Positions 1 to 9,327 of a stretch of 64,000 nucleotides of DNA are shown piece after piece. Numbering within the stretch: position 1 is the first letter of the stretch; each line of letters begins with the position of its first letter. The notes beneath the pieces were generated by a model, which saw only the letters and a list, made by a program, of their open reading frames with translations, was not told the origin of the DNA and searched no databases. The position numbers and the translations under genes are program-made. Where the stretch lies: the NCBI RefSeq assembly GCF_002803845.1, contig NZ_CP024985.1, positions 7,699,501 through 7,763,500 on the forward strand, read 5' to 3'. This DNA comes from Streptomyces lavendulae subsp. lavendulae. Its GTDB lineage: Bacteria > Actinomycetota > Actinomycetes > Streptomycetales > Streptomycetaceae.

Positions 1-410
1 TGCGGCGCGGTGTGGTCCCCGAGGTGTCCTGCGCGGCCGGGAAGATCATCTGCATGAGTTCGGTGCACCAGATCATCCCCTGGGCCGGACACGTCAACTA
101 CGCCTCCTCCAAGGGCGGCGTGCAGATGATGATGGAGACCCTGGCCCAGGAGCTCGCACCGCACCGGATCCGGGTGAACGCGGTCGCCCCCGGGGCCATC
201 AAGACGCCCATCAACCGCGACGCCTGGGACACCCCGCAGGCGCGCGAGGACCTGCTGAAGCTGATCCCGTACAACCGGATCGGCGAACCCGACGACATCG
301 CGCACGCCGTCGTCGGCCTCTGCTCCGACCTCATGGACTACGTGGTCGGGGCCACCCTCTACGTCGACGGCGGAATGACCCTGTTCCCCGGATTCGCCAC
401 CGGCGGCTGA
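1..410 (+). CDS. SDR family oxidoreductase, C-terminal part (5' end outside window)
   Basis: NAD(P)-dependent short-chain dehydrogenase, of the glucose-1-dehydrogenase/3-oxoacyl-reductase-like branch. Only about the last 135 residues lie in the window; the frame is open to its left edge, so the start is missing. The catalytic Tyr and Lys are visible as YASSK, followed by the family's RVNAVAPG segment and the C-terminal YVDGGMTL motif that closes the Rossmann fold. The substrate cannot be told from this part. It ends 47 bases before cydA on the same strand. Confidence 0.85.
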   Translation, partial: RRGVVPEVSCAAGKIICMSSVHQIIPWAGHVNYASSKGGVQMMMETLAQELAPHRIRVNAVAPGAIKTPINRDAWDTPQAREDLLKLIPYNRIGEPDDIAHAVVGLCSDLMDYVVGATLYVDGGMTLFPGFATGG

Positions 411-457
411 CCTCCCTCGCCCGTGCGCCGGTCACGGCACTAGCAGCGAAGGCACGC

Positions 458-1939
458 ATGCACACCACGGTCCACCTGCTCGCCGACGCCCCCGCCCAGC
501 TGCTCCCCGCCAGGGAGCTGATGGCCTTCACCCTCGCCTCCCACATCATCCTCGTGCCCATGGGCGTGGCCCTGCCGCTCATCACCCTCGTGATGCACTA
601 CCGCGGCCTGCGCCACGACGACCCCACCGCCCTCCTGCTGGCCCGGCGCTGGTCGGCCGTCATGGCGGTGCAGTTCGCCGTCGGCATCGTCACCGGCACC
701 GTCCTCTCCTTCGAGTTCGGCCTGCTCTGGCCCGGCCTGATGGGCAGGTGGGGCGACGTGTTCGGCATCGGGTTCGGGGTCGAGGCGTGGGCGTTCTTCC
801 TCGAAGCGGTGCTCATCGCCATCTACCTCTACGGCTGGCGCCGGCTGAAGCCCCGTACGCACTTCCTGCTCGGCCTCCCGCTCCCCGCCGTCGCGCTGAT
901 GGGGGCGTTCGGCATCCTGGCCGCCAACTCCTGGATGAACACGCCGCAGGGCTTCTCCCTCGACCCCGAGGGCAACCCGGTCGACGTGAACATCTGGAAG
1001 GCCATCTTCACCCCGATGTTCGGGCCGCAGTACTGGCACTTCGTCGTGGGCATGCTGCTGACCGCCGGGTACGTGGTGGCGGGCGTCTACGCCGTCGGCT
1101 GGCTGCGCGGCCGCCGGGACCACTACCACCGGCTCGGCTTCGCCGTCCCCTTCACCCTCGCGGCCGTGGCCACTCCGGTCCAGTTCATGCTGGGGGACTC
1201 CATCGCCCGGTCGGTGTTCCACAAGCAGCCGGTGAAGTTCGCCGCGCTGGAGATCGTCTGGGAGACCGGTACCCACGTGCCCGAGTACATGTTCGGCCGT
1301 CTGCACCCGGACGGGTCGGTCTCCGGCGGCATCAAGATCCCCCAGCTCGACTCCATCCTGGCCGGCTTCAGCCCGGACACCAAGGTGATCGGACTGAGCT
1401 CCGTCCCCGAGAGCGACCGGCCCACGGCCACCCAGGCGACCATCGCCCACTGGGCCTTCGACCTCATGGTCGTGATCGGATCCGTGCTGGTGCTGCTCGC
1501 CCTCTGGTACGCGCTGGTCTGGTTCAGGCACCGCCGCCTGCCGGGCTCCCCGTGGTTCTACCGCGGCGCCGCCTGCGCGGGCGTCGCGTCGGTCCTGGCC
1601 GTGGAATGCGGCTGGGTCGCCACCGAGGTGGGTCGCCAACCCTGGATCGTGTACCAGAACATGCGGGTCGCCGAGGCGGTGACCGCGACCCGCTCCACCA
1701 GTCTGTGGATCATGTTCGGCCTGGTGGTCGTGGTGTACGTGTTCGTCTTCGGCTCCTTCCTCGCCGTCCTCCTGAAGATGCGCACCGGATGGAGGCTCGC
1801 GGACGCGCAGCAGGCGGCCGGCGGCGCGGCGGGGGCGCCGGAGACGGACACCCCGTACGGGCCCCGTCCCCCCGTCCCGGCGGGCGGCGCGCCGCCGGCC
1901 GACGGCGGAGCCGGCCCGTCCGAGGGCGGCCGGTCGTGA
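458..1939 (+). CDS. cydA: Cytochrome bd ubiquinol oxidase subunit I
   Basis: Haem-carrying subunit of the bd-type quinol oxidase, an integral membrane protein that reduces oxygen at high affinity without pumping protons. The 493-residue product has the usual ladder of membrane helices and the family segments SFEFGLLWP, EAWAFFLEA, MFGPQYWHF and WETGTHVPEY. The stretch between helices that forms the Q-loop is short, as is usual outside the enteric type. The C-terminal tail (about 40 residues) is Pro/Gly/Ala-rich and probably disordered. Start is ATG at 458. The stop overlaps the GTG of cydB, so the two are translationally coupled. No cydDC assembly transporter follows here. Confidence 0.95.
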   Translation: MHTTVHLLADAPAQLLPARELMAFTLASHIILVPMGVALPLITLVMHYRGLRHDDPTALLLARRWSAVMAVQFAVGIVTGTVLSFEFGLLWPGLMGRWGDVFGIGFGVEAWAFFLEAVLIAIYLYGWRRLKPRTHFLLGLPLPAVALMGAFGILAANSWMNTPQGFSLDPEGNPVDVNIWKAIFTPMFGPQYWHFVVGMLLTAGYVVAGVYAVGWLRGRRDHYHRLGFAVPFTLAAVATPVQFMLGDSIARSVFHKQPVKFAALEIVWETGTHVPEYMFGRLHPDGSVSGGIKIPQLDSILAGFSPDTKVIGLSSVPESDRPTATQATIAHWAFDLMVVIGSVLVLLALWYALVWFRHRRLPGSPWFYRGAACAGVASVLAVECGWVATEVGRQPWIVYQNMRVAEAVTATRSTSLWIMFGLVVVVYVFVFGSFLAVLLKMRTGWRLADAQQAAGGAAGAPETDTPYGPRPPVPAGGAPPADGGAGPSEGGRS

Positions 1940-2991
1940 CCGCCGGGCTCATCGCCGTCGTCCTGCTGCTCGCGGTGGCGGCGTACGCGTGCGCGGGCGG
2001 TACGGACTACGGGGCCGGCTTCTGGGACCTGGCCGCCGGAGGGACCGAGCGCGGCGAGCGGCCGCGGTGGCTCATCGGCCACGCCATGGCCCCGGTGTGG
2101 GAGGTGAACAACGTCTGGCTGATCTTCGTCCTCGTCATCATGTGGACGGGTTTCCCGACGTTCTTCCAGACCGTGTTCTCGGCGATGTGGCTCCCGCTCG
2201 CCCTGGCCGCCGTCGGCATGGTCCTGCGCGGCGCCTCCTTCGCCTTCCGCAAGGCCGCGCGGCGGCTCGCCCGGCGGCGGCAGCTCGGGATCCTGTTCGC
2301 TCTGTCCTCCCTCGTCACGCCCTTCTTCCTCGGTGCGGCCGCCGGCGGGATCGCCTCCGGGCGGGCGGCGCCCGGCACGACCGCCTCGGCGCACGTCTGG
2401 GTCAACCCCACCTCCCTCCTGTTCGGGCTGCTGGCCGTCGCCGCCACGGCCTTCCTCGGCGCGGTGTTCCTCGCCGGTGACGCGCGCCGCTTCGACGTGC
2501 CCGATCTGGTGGGCTACTTCCGGGCGCGTGCGCTGGCGGCACTGGTCGCGGTCGCCGTCCTGGCCGTGATCACGCTGTTCGTCACCCACACGGACGCCCC
2601 GTACGTGTGGCACGGCCTCACCCACGGCGCGGGGCTCGTCTTCACCCTCGTGGCCGTGGCGGCCACCTGCGCCACCGCGTGGCTGCTGACGCGTACGCCG
2701 GGCATGCCGGTCCGCCTCACGGCGGTGGGGGTCGTCGCGGGGGCGGTCATCGCCTGGGGCCTGGCCCAGCGCCCCTACCTCATCCCCACCTCGCTGACCG
2801 TCGCCGACGCGGCGGGCGCCCCCTCCACCCTGACGTGGCTGGTGTTCGTGACGCTGGTGGCCGTGGCGCTCGTCGGCCCGGCCGTCTTCCTCCTGTACTG
2901 GCTGGACACCCACGGCGAGCTGGAGGAACTCACCGATGCCGACCTGCGGGCCAGCGGCCCCGAGCCGGGTGAGACGGCCGGTGGCGGCTGA
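1936..2991 (+). CDS. cydB: Cytochrome bd ubiquinol oxidase subunit II
   Basis: Partner of CydA in the bd quinol oxidase. The start is GTG in a GTGA overlap with the cydA stop, which gives 351 residues, the normal CydB size; the longer open frame upstream is a shadow of cydA. The N-terminus begins with a membrane helix followed by GGTDYGAGFWDL, and the segment HAMAPVWEVNNVWLIF is characteristic of the family. About eight hydrophobic segments follow. The C-terminus ends in a charged cytoplasmic tail. Confidence 0.95.
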   Translation: MTAGLIAVVLLLAVAAYACAGGTDYGAGFWDLAAGGTERGERPRWLIGHAMAPVWEVNNVWLIFVLVIMWTGFPTFFQTVFSAMWLPLALAAVGMVLRGASFAFRKAARRLARRRQLGILFALSSLVTPFFLGAAAGGIASGRAAPGTTASAHVWVNPTSLLFGLLAVAATAFLGAVFLAGDARRFDVPDLVGYFRARALAALVAVAVLAVITLFVTHTDAPYVWHGLTHGAGLVFTLVAVAATCATAWLLTRTPGMPVRLTAVGVVAGAVIAWGLAQRPYLIPTSLTVADAAGAPSTLTWLVFVTLVAVALVGPAVFLLYWLDTHGELEELTDADLRASGPEPGETAGGG

Positions 2992-3036
2992 CCGCCCGCC
3001 CGCGGACGGCGCCCGGGGCGGTGGTCCGGCCGTTCG

Positions 3037-3717
3037 TCAGACGAGGACGTTGACCGCCCGGGCGATGACGAGACCCAGGATGGCCAGGGAGATGACGGAC
3101 TGGACGGTCATGACGCTCTTGGCCCAGGGGGCGAGCGGCATGACGTCGGTGGGGCTGAACGCGGTCGAATTGGTGAACCCGAGGTAGAGGTAGTCGATGT
3201 AGCGGGGGCGCCACTGCGCCCCGACCAGTTCGGGGGTGATCTGCTGGGGGAAGGCGAGCGCCGGAGTCCGGGGCATGCGGTGCGCCCGGGCGGCCGGTCC
3301 GCCGCTGTCGAGTTCGAAGTACAGCAGGGAGAACGTGAGGACGGTGGAGGCCCAGACGCTGCTGCCGGCCAGGAGGAGGGCGGACGCGGACCCGGTCTCG
3401 TTCCCCCCGTGGATGAGGTCGTCGATCAGCCGGACCGTCGACCACAGGGTGCTGCACGCCAGCACGACGACCAGGGCGACCGACACCCCGCGCAGGACGG
3501 CCGAGCGGCGGCTGATCCGGAGGGGGTCGCCCGAGACCAGCGCCACCAGGAGCAGCCCCTCGGCCGCGGGGAGCGCCCATCGGGGTCCCAGCCGCAGGTC
3601 GTCGGGGAGGAGCAGGGTCAGCACCGCGGCGGCGATGACGGCCCCGGCCATCGGCCAGCGGGTCTCGGGGTACGCCGGTGGTGGCGGTGTGGGCTCCGGC
3701 TCGTGCGGGTCGCTCAT
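3037..3717 (-). CDS. DUF1345-like membrane protein, possibly channel-related
   Basis: Integral membrane protein of 226 residues with about five hydrophobic segments. The last third (YLGFTNSTAFSPTDVMPL, then a long hydrophobic helix) resembles the pore-loop plus inner-helix layout of two-TM potassium channels, but the TVGYG filter is absent (AFSPTD instead), so ion conduction is only a guess. The frame is open to 3810; I chose the ATG at 3717 because the preceding 31 residues look like non-coding translation (Pro/Arg/Ser-rich, no hydrophobic pattern). No good ribosome site is visible for either start. Convergent with cydB. Confidence 0.7.
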   Translation of the reverse strand: MSDPHEPEPTPPPPAYPETRWPMAGAVIAAAVLTLLLPDDLRLGPRWALPAAEGLLLVALVSGDPLRISRRSAVLRGVSVALVVVLACSTLWSTVRLIDDLIHGGNETGSASALLLAGSSVWASTVLTFSLLYFELDSGGPAARAHRMPRTPALAFPQQITPELVGAQWRPRYIDYLYLGFTNSTAFSPTDVMPLAPWAKSVMTVQSVISLAILGLVIARAVNVLV

Positions 3718-4036
3718 ACGGTTCGCATCCGAGGGGGTATGTCCGGTCAGGGCAGACTGCTGCGAGGGTGCGGGGCGGCGGGGCGGATCGCTCCGGGCCA
3801 CCGCGGTCACCCGACGCAGGGGGCCGGGATCGCGGGTCCCACCGTAGACCGGGGCGAAGGCGCGGCGACGTGACCGACACGCTCCTCGCTCACATCGCCG
3901 CCGCGGGGTTCCGGCCGTCGCGGCACGTCACAATGGCCCGCACGACGTGATCCCGCAGCGCACGGACCGCCGCGTTCGGGCCGGTGGGGACATCCGCGGA
4001 CCCTTCGGGCAGGAACGCCCCCACGGAAGGACCGTC
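3718..4036. other. Divergent intergenic region
   Basis: About 320 bases between the divergently transcribed DUF1345-like gene and the antiporter gene. It must hold both promoters. I see no convincing small gene, repeat or RNA structure. The only clear element is the ribosome site ggaagg at 4025-4030 for the antiporter. Confidence 0.5.
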
Positions 4037-5815
4037 ATGACAACGAGTCAGATCCTGCTCGGCATCGGGCTGGTCGTGGCCCTCGCCGTGGGGTGCCAGG
4101 TGGTCGCGAGCCTGCTGCGCGTCCCGGCGATCCTCCTGCTGTTGCCGGCCGGATTCGTCGCGGGCACGCTGACCGAAGTCGTCAACCCGCAGAAGCTGCT
4201 CGGCCCCGCGTTCTCCCCGCTCGTCTCCCTCGCCGTCGCGGTCATCCTCTACGACGCCGGCCTGGGACTCGACCTCCGCCACCTCAAGGGCCACACCCGT
4301 ACGGTCGTGGTCCGGCTGGTCTGGCTCGGCGCCCTGGTCACCTGGGTGTCCGCGGCCCTGCTCGCCGTCCCCGTCATCGGCATGTCGCTGAGCGCCGCCG
4401 TGATGCTGGGCGCGATCCTCGTGGTCAGCGGCCCGACCGTCGTCGGGCCGCTGCTGGGCTTCGTCCGCCCGACGGAGCGCCTGCAACGCGTCCTCGTCTG
4501 GGAGGGCTCCCTGATCGACCCGCTCGGCGGCATCCTCGGAGCGCTGGTCTTCCACGGCGTCCTGGCCAGCGGACAGCAGAGCCTCGCCGACAAGGTCGCC
4601 ATGTTCTGCGGCAGCGCAGCGATCGGGCTCGCGGGCGGCGCCCTCGGAACGGCCCTGCTCTGGCTCCTCCTGCGCCGCCTCACCCTCGACGAGGTGCTCG
4701 CCACGACGGTGCAGCTCGCCGCGGTGGTCTCGGTGGCGGCGGCCTGCGACGCCTTCCGCGACGACACCGGCCTGATCGCCGCCGTGGTCATGGGGATCGC
4801 GCTCGCCAACCTGCCCGGCCTGGACATGCCCGCCCGCCGGTCCTTCTTCGAGACCCTGGTCTCACTGATCATCGGCCTGCTGTTCATCTCCATCTCGGCC
4901 ACCGTCACCCCGCAGTCCCTGCGCCACGTGGTGCTGCCCGCCCTGGGCCTGGTGGCCGCCCTCGTCCTCGTCGTGCGGCCGCTGGTGGCGCTGCTCTCCA
5001 CCGCCCGCACCGACGTCCCCTACCGCGAGCGCTGGTTCATCGGCTGGATGGCCCCCCGCGGCATCGTCGCCGCGGCCACCGCCTCCACCTTCTCCGTCGC
5101 CCTCGTCGGGGCCGGGATCGGCGGCGCACAGAAGATCCTGCCCGCGACCTTCGTGGTGATCGTCGCCACCGTCATGGTGTACGGCCTGACGGCGGTCCCG
5201 GCGGCCCGCCGGCTCGGCGTCCGCCGCTCGGCGCGCTCCCGGCCGCTCCTGGTCGGCGGCGACCCCTGGGTGATCGAGCTGGGGCGCGCGCTGCGCTCCG
5301 CGGGCCTGGACGTGCTCATGTGGGCGGGCCTCGACGTCCAGAGGCGCCGCATCGCCGAGGCCGGCCTCGACCTGGCCCCGGGTGAACTCCTGGCCGCCGC
5401 CACCGGCGCCGGAGCCGAACTGGAAGGCATCACGGACGTCCTGCTGCTCACCGACGAGGACGATTTCAACGCCCTCGCGTTCATGACCCTCAAGGAGACC
5501 GTGGAGGGGCCCGTCCACCGCCTGGCACCGCCCACCCGCGGCCACGGAGTCGTCGCCCCCTACACGGGCAGCGAGGCGCTGTTCGGACCCGGCCTGAACC
5601 GGCCGGAACTGGCCCACCGGTACGCGGACGGCGCCCGCATCGTCGTCGTGCCGGCCGGCGAAGGCGTTCCGGCCGGACACGACACGCTGTTCCTGGTACG
5701 GCAGGACGGACGGCTCGCCGCCGCCACGGAGGCCGGGCCGCCGACCCCGGGCGACGGTGACACCGCCATCCTCCTGACACCCGCGGCCGCGCCCACGCCG
5801 AGGCCCGGGAGGTAG
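4037..5815 (+). CDS. Cation:proton antiporter (CPA1/NhaP type) with degenerate RCK-like tail
   Basis: Secondary transporter that exchanges Na+ or K+ for protons across the plasma membrane. Start is ATG 4037, seven bases after ggaagg. Of 592 residues the first ~410 form a dozen hydrophobic segments with the family's GPTVVGPLL and WEGSLIDPLGG regions, where the acidic Asp of the transport site sits. Residues ~420-520 resemble a TrkA-N/RCK fold (VGGDPWVIELGRAL) that normally binds nucleotide and gates transport. The glycine-rich loop there is poor, so ligand binding is uncertain. Monocistronic. Confidence 0.85.
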   Translation: MTTSQILLGIGLVVALAVGCQVVASLLRVPAILLLLPAGFVAGTLTEVVNPQKLLGPAFSPLVSLAVAVILYDAGLGLDLRHLKGHTRTVVVRLVWLGALVTWVSAALLAVPVIGMSLSAAVMLGAILVVSGPTVVGPLLGFVRPTERLQRVLVWEGSLIDPLGGILGALVFHGVLASGQQSLADKVAMFCGSAAIGLAGGALGTALLWLLLRRLTLDEVLATTVQLAAVVSVAAACDAFRDDTGLIAAVVMGIALANLPGLDMPARRSFFETLVSLIIGLLFISISATVTPQSLRHVVLPALGLVAALVLVVRPLVALLSTARTDVPYRERWFIGWMAPRGIVAAATASTFSVALVGAGIGGAQKILPATFVVIVATVMVYGLTAVPAARRLGVRRSARSRPLLVGGDPWVIELGRALRSAGLDVLMWAGLDVQRRRIAEAGLDLAPGELLAAATGAGAELEGITDVLLLTDEDDFNALAFMTLKETVEGPVHRLAPPTRGHGVVAPYTGSEALFGPGLNRPELAHRYADGARIVVVPAGEGVPAGHDTLFLVRQDGRLAAATEAGPPTPGDGDTAILLTPAAAPTPRPGR

Positions 5816-5850
5816 GCCACGTAGGCCCTGCCGTGGTCCCCGCCGCGGTC

Positions 5851-7671
5851 TCAGCCGCGCTGCCGGTCCAGCGCCTCGTCGAGGGTGCTCGCCGCCATGA
5901 TGAGCGACAGGTGGGTGAACGCCTGCGGGAAGTTGCCCAGTTGCTCGCCGCTGGGGCCCACCTCCTCGGCGAAGAGGCCGACGTGGTTGGCGTAGGTGTG
6001 CATCTTCTCGAACGTGTACCGGGCGGGCCGCAGACGGCCGGCGCGGGCGAGCGCGTCCACGTACAGGAAGGTGCAGAGGCTGAAGGTGCCCTCGGAGCCG
6101 CGCAGGCCGTCCGGGGAAGCGGCCGGGTCGTAGCGGTAGACGAGGCTGTCCGAGACCAGGGTGCGGTCCATGGCGTCCAGGGTGGAGAGCCAGGACGGGT
6201 CCCTGGGTGCCACGAAGCCGACCCGGGGCATGAGGAGCAGGGAGGCGTCGAGGACGGCGTCGTCGCCGTAGTGCTGGACGTAGGCCTGGTGGGACTCGCT
6301 CCAGCCGCGCTCCATGACCTGGTACAGGATGGCGTCGCGGGTCTTCGTCCAGCGGTCGATGTCGGCGGGCCTGCTGAACTCGGCGGCCAGCCGCAGGCCG
6401 CGGTCGAAGGCGGACCAGCACATGATCCGGCTGTAGGTGAAGTCCTGGCGGCCGCCGCGCGTCTCCCAGATGCCCTCGTCGGGACGGTCCCAGGAATCGG
6501 ACAGCCAGTCCAGGGTCCGGGAGAGCACCTTCCAGGCCCGGTAGCCGGCCTGGACGGCGATCTCCCGCCCCTCGGACAGGGCGTAGAGGGCCTCTCCGTA
6601 GATGTCCAGCTGCAACTGGTCGGCGGCGGCGTTGCCCAGCCGTACCGGGGCGGAGCCCCGGTACCCCTCCAGGTGGCCGAGGATCTCCTCGGTCAACAGC
6701 GGTTCTCCGTCGACCCGGTACATGATCTGGAGCGGTTCGCCGTCCTTGCCCGTGGACTCGCGCAGCCGGTCGCCGAGCCAGTGGGTGAAGGCCGTGGCCT
6801 CCTCGACGAACCCGAGGTCGAGCAGGGCGCGTACGGAGAGCGAGCCGTCGCGGACCCAGGTGTAGCGGTAGTCCCAGTTGCGTTCGCCGCCGACCTGCTC
6901 GGGCAGGCCCATGGTGGCCGCGGCGACCGGGGCGCCGGTGGGCGCGTACGTGAGGAGCTTGAGGGTGATGGCGGAGCGGTTGACCATGTCGGGCCAGCGG
7001 CCGCGGTAGTTGGAGCCCCGGACCCAGCTCTGCCAGAAGTCGGCCGCGTCCCAGAGCTGGTGGGTGATCCCGTCGACGGAGAGCGGCGGCGGGGCCTGCG
7101 CGTCCGCTCCGCGGACGGTGAGGACGACCGCTGCCGCTTCGCCCACCGCCAGTGTGACGGAGCCCCGCACGTCGTCGCCGTCACGCTCCACCGGGAAGGT
7201 GCTCTGCAGGTGCGCGCAGACTCCCGGGGCCCGGAAGACGGCGACCCCCGGGTCCAGCTCCAGCCGGTGGGCGGCCCGGCCGTAGTCGAACCGGGGGCGG
7301 CACTCCATGTCGAAGCGGACGGTACCGCGCACGGTGCGGGCGGTCCGGATCACGGTGTGCCGGACCGCCGGGGCCCGGCCGGTGTGCGGCGGCATCCAGT
7401 CGAGCACCTCGCCCACCCCGTCGGGGGACATGAAACGGGTGACCAGGATGGCGGTGTCCGGGTAGTACAGCTGTTTGCAGCTGGCGTCCGGGTCCGCCGA
7501 CGCGATCCGGAAGTATCCGCCGCGGTCCTGGTCCAGCAGGGCGGCGAAGATGCTGGGTGAGTCGAAGCGGGGCGCCGCGAACCAGTCGACGACGCCGCGC
7601 GAGGTCACGAGCGCGGCGGTCTGCAGGTCACCTATGAGACCGTGCTCGGCGATGGGCGGATAGCGATCCAT
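5851..7671 (-). CDS. Glycoside hydrolase family 15 protein (glucoamylase/trehalase-like)
   Basis: Cytosolic GH15 enzyme that releases glucose from alpha-glucosides; many actinobacterial members of this form act as trehalases. The 606-residue protein begins IAEHGLIGDLQTAALV, the signature N-terminal motif of the group. It carries the (alpha/alpha)6 barrel motifs GERNWDYRYTWVRDGSLSV and, near the C-terminus, GSEGTFSLCTFLYV, which contains the catalytic Glu. Two ATGs lie at 7677 and 7671; the second has GGGGA at a good distance and is chosen. No signal peptide. Divergent from the ClC gene. Confidence 0.9.
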   Translation of the reverse strand: MDRYPPIAEHGLIGDLQTAALVTSRGVVDWFAAPRFDSPSIFAALLDQDRGGYFRIASADPDASCKQLYYPDTAILVTRFMSPDGVGEVLDWMPPHTGRAPAVRHTVIRTARTVRGTVRFDMECRPRFDYGRAAHRLELDPGVAVFRAPGVCAHLQSTFPVERDGDDVRGSVTLAVGEAAAVVLTVRGADAQAPPPLSVDGITHQLWDAADFWQSWVRGSNYRGRWPDMVNRSAITLKLLTYAPTGAPVAAATMGLPEQVGGERNWDYRYTWVRDGSLSVRALLDLGFVEEATAFTHWLGDRLRESTGKDGEPLQIMYRVDGEPLLTEEILGHLEGYRGSAPVRLGNAAADQLQLDIYGEALYALSEGREIAVQAGYRAWKVLSRTLDWLSDSWDRPDEGIWETRGGRQDFTYSRIMCWSAFDRGLRLAAEFSRPADIDRWTKTRDAILYQVMERGWSESHQAYVQHYGDDAVLDASLLLMPRVGFVAPRDPSWLSTLDAMDRTLVSDSLVYRYDPAASPDGLRGSEGTFSLCTFLYVDALARAGRLRPARYTFEKMHTYANHVGLFAEEVGPSGEQLGNFPQAFTHLSLIMAASTLDEALDRQRG

Positions 7672-7959
7672 GATCATCCCCGGGGTCAGGGTGGTCCTTT
7701 TGGATCCACTATCGGTCAGCGTTACCGGAAGCGCCCGGCGAGCCGGGGACCACCGTCCCTGCGCTCCGCTCCGCCCGGGTGCGCGCCGGACCTCCGGAAC
7801 CCGCCGCGCACGGGGCCCGGGCGCGCCGTCGGAATGACGTTCGGTGACGCGCCGGGACGTCGCGGCCCGTACGCGCCCGACGCGCCCCGGTGCCGTGATA
7901 CGACCACCGTGAGGCCTGTCGCCCGACGTGTCCGGGTGGATCCGCGAGCTGAGGAGACG

Positions 7960-9327
7960 ATGCGCATGTCGGCCGTACCCGCCGGGCCGCCCACCGCGAC
8001 ACCGCCGGACGCGTTCGCCCTGGTCCGCACCCGTGGGTACCTGGTGCTGCTGGTCATGACGGCGCTCCTCGGCATCCCGGTCTCCGCGGTGGCCTTCGGG
8101 TTCCTCGCGCTCGTCTCCGAGCTGCAGTCGCTGACGTACACCGACCTGCCGAGGGGGCTGGGCTTCGACGGGACGCCCTCGTGGTGGCCGATCCCGCTCC
8201 TGGCCGTGGGCGGCGTTCTGGTGGCCCTGATCATCCGGTTCCTGCCGGGGGAGGGCGGCCACCGGCCGGCCGAGGGCCTGGTCACGAAGGGACCGCCGAC
8301 GGCGGCGGAGCTGCCCGGCATCGCGCTCGCGGCGATCGTGTCGCTGGGCGTGGGCGTGGTGCTGGGGCCCGAGGCGCCGCTCATCGCGCTCGGCGGCGGC
8401 CTGGCGGTGCTCGCCGTCCGCGCCGTGAAGCGGAACCTCGACCCCGGAACCACCGGCGTCCTCGGGGCCGCGGGGAGTTTCGCGGCCGTCAGCACGCTGC
8501 TCGGCTCACCCCTGCTCGGTGCGTTCCTCCTGATGGAGGTGAGCGGCATCGGCGGGGCGATGATGGGGATCGTCCTGGTGCCGGGCCTCCTCGCGGCCGG
8601 TGTCGGCGCACTGATGTTCACCGGCCTGGGGTCGTGGACCGGCCTGGGCACGTTCTCGCTGGTCCTCGGCAAGGTGCCGCCCGCCGCCCGTCCCGACCTG
8701 GCGGGCTTCGGCTGGGCACTGGCCGTCGGAGTGGTCGCGGCCCTGCTCGGCACGGCGATCCGCCGGTCGTCCCTGCTCCTGGAGGCCCGGGTCGAGCGCC
8801 GGAGGCTGCCGCTGACCGTACTGGCCGGTGCGCTCATGGGCGTCGCCGCCCTGGTGTACGCCGAGACGACGGGCCGGGAGGCCTCCGAGGTGCTCTACTC
8901 GGGACAGACGGCCCTCGGCCCGCTGCTGGCGGACCAGGCCGGATACACGGTGGGGGCCCTGGTGGCCCTGCTGGTGTGCAAGGCCGTCGCCTACGGCCTC
9001 GCACTCGGCGCCTTCCGCGGCGGCCCGGTCTTCCCGTCGATGTTCGTGGGCGCGGCGGCCGGTCTGGCCCTGGCCCACCTCCCCGGGCTGGACGTGACGT
9101 CCGGCTTCGCGATGGGCGTCGGGGCGATGTGCGTGGCGATGCTGAAACTGCCGATGACCTCCGTGCTGCTGGCCACCATCCTGATGGGGACCGAGGGGAT
9201 CACCGTGATGCCGCTCGTGATCGTCGCGGTGGTGGTCTCCTACGTCCTCACGCTCAGGCTCACCCCCGCCCCGGCACCCGCACCGCCCCCGGCACCCGCA
9301 CCGCCCCCGGCCCCTCAGCCCGGATAG
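7960..9327 (+). CDS. ClC-type chloride channel/transporter
   Basis: Membrane chloride channel or Cl-/H+ exchanger of the ClC family, 455 residues. The start ATG at 7960 follows gaggag; a longer open frame upstream is not used. ClC selectivity segments are visible as GPEAPLIALGG (family GxEGP) and GGPVFPSMFVG (family GGxFxP), amid some ten hydrophobic helices. The C-terminus carries a perfect 18-base tandem duplication (9271-9306) that encodes an Ala/Pro-rich tail. The 3' end overlaps the convergent gene by 13 bases. Confidence 0.88.
   Translation: MRMSAVPAGPPTATPPDAFALVRTRGYLVLLVMTALLGIPVSAVAFGFLALVSELQSLTYTDLPRGLGFDGTPSWWPIPLLAVGGVLVALIIRFLPGEGGHRPAEGLVTKGPPTAAELPGIALAAIVSLGVGVVLGPEAPLIALGGGLAVLAVRAVKRNLDPGTTGVLGAAGSFAAVSTLLGSPLLGAFLLMEVSGIGGAMMGIVLVPGLLAAGVGALMFTGLGSWTGLGTFSLVLGKVPPAARPDLAGFGWALAVGVVAALLGTAIRRSSLLLEARVERRRLPLTVLAGALMGVAALVYAETTGREASEVLYSGQTALGPLLADQAGYTVGALVALLVCKAVAYGLALGAFRGGPVFPSMFVGAAAGLALAHLPGLDVTSGFAMGVGAMCVAMLKLPMTSVLLATILMGTEGITVMPLVIVAVVVSYVLTLRLTPAPAPAPPPAPAPPPAPQPG

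Noticed and set aside
748..1935. Upstream extension of the cydB frame
   Set aside because: It overlaps cydA in another frame with arginine-rich, shadow-like translation; GTG 1936 gives the normal CydB length.
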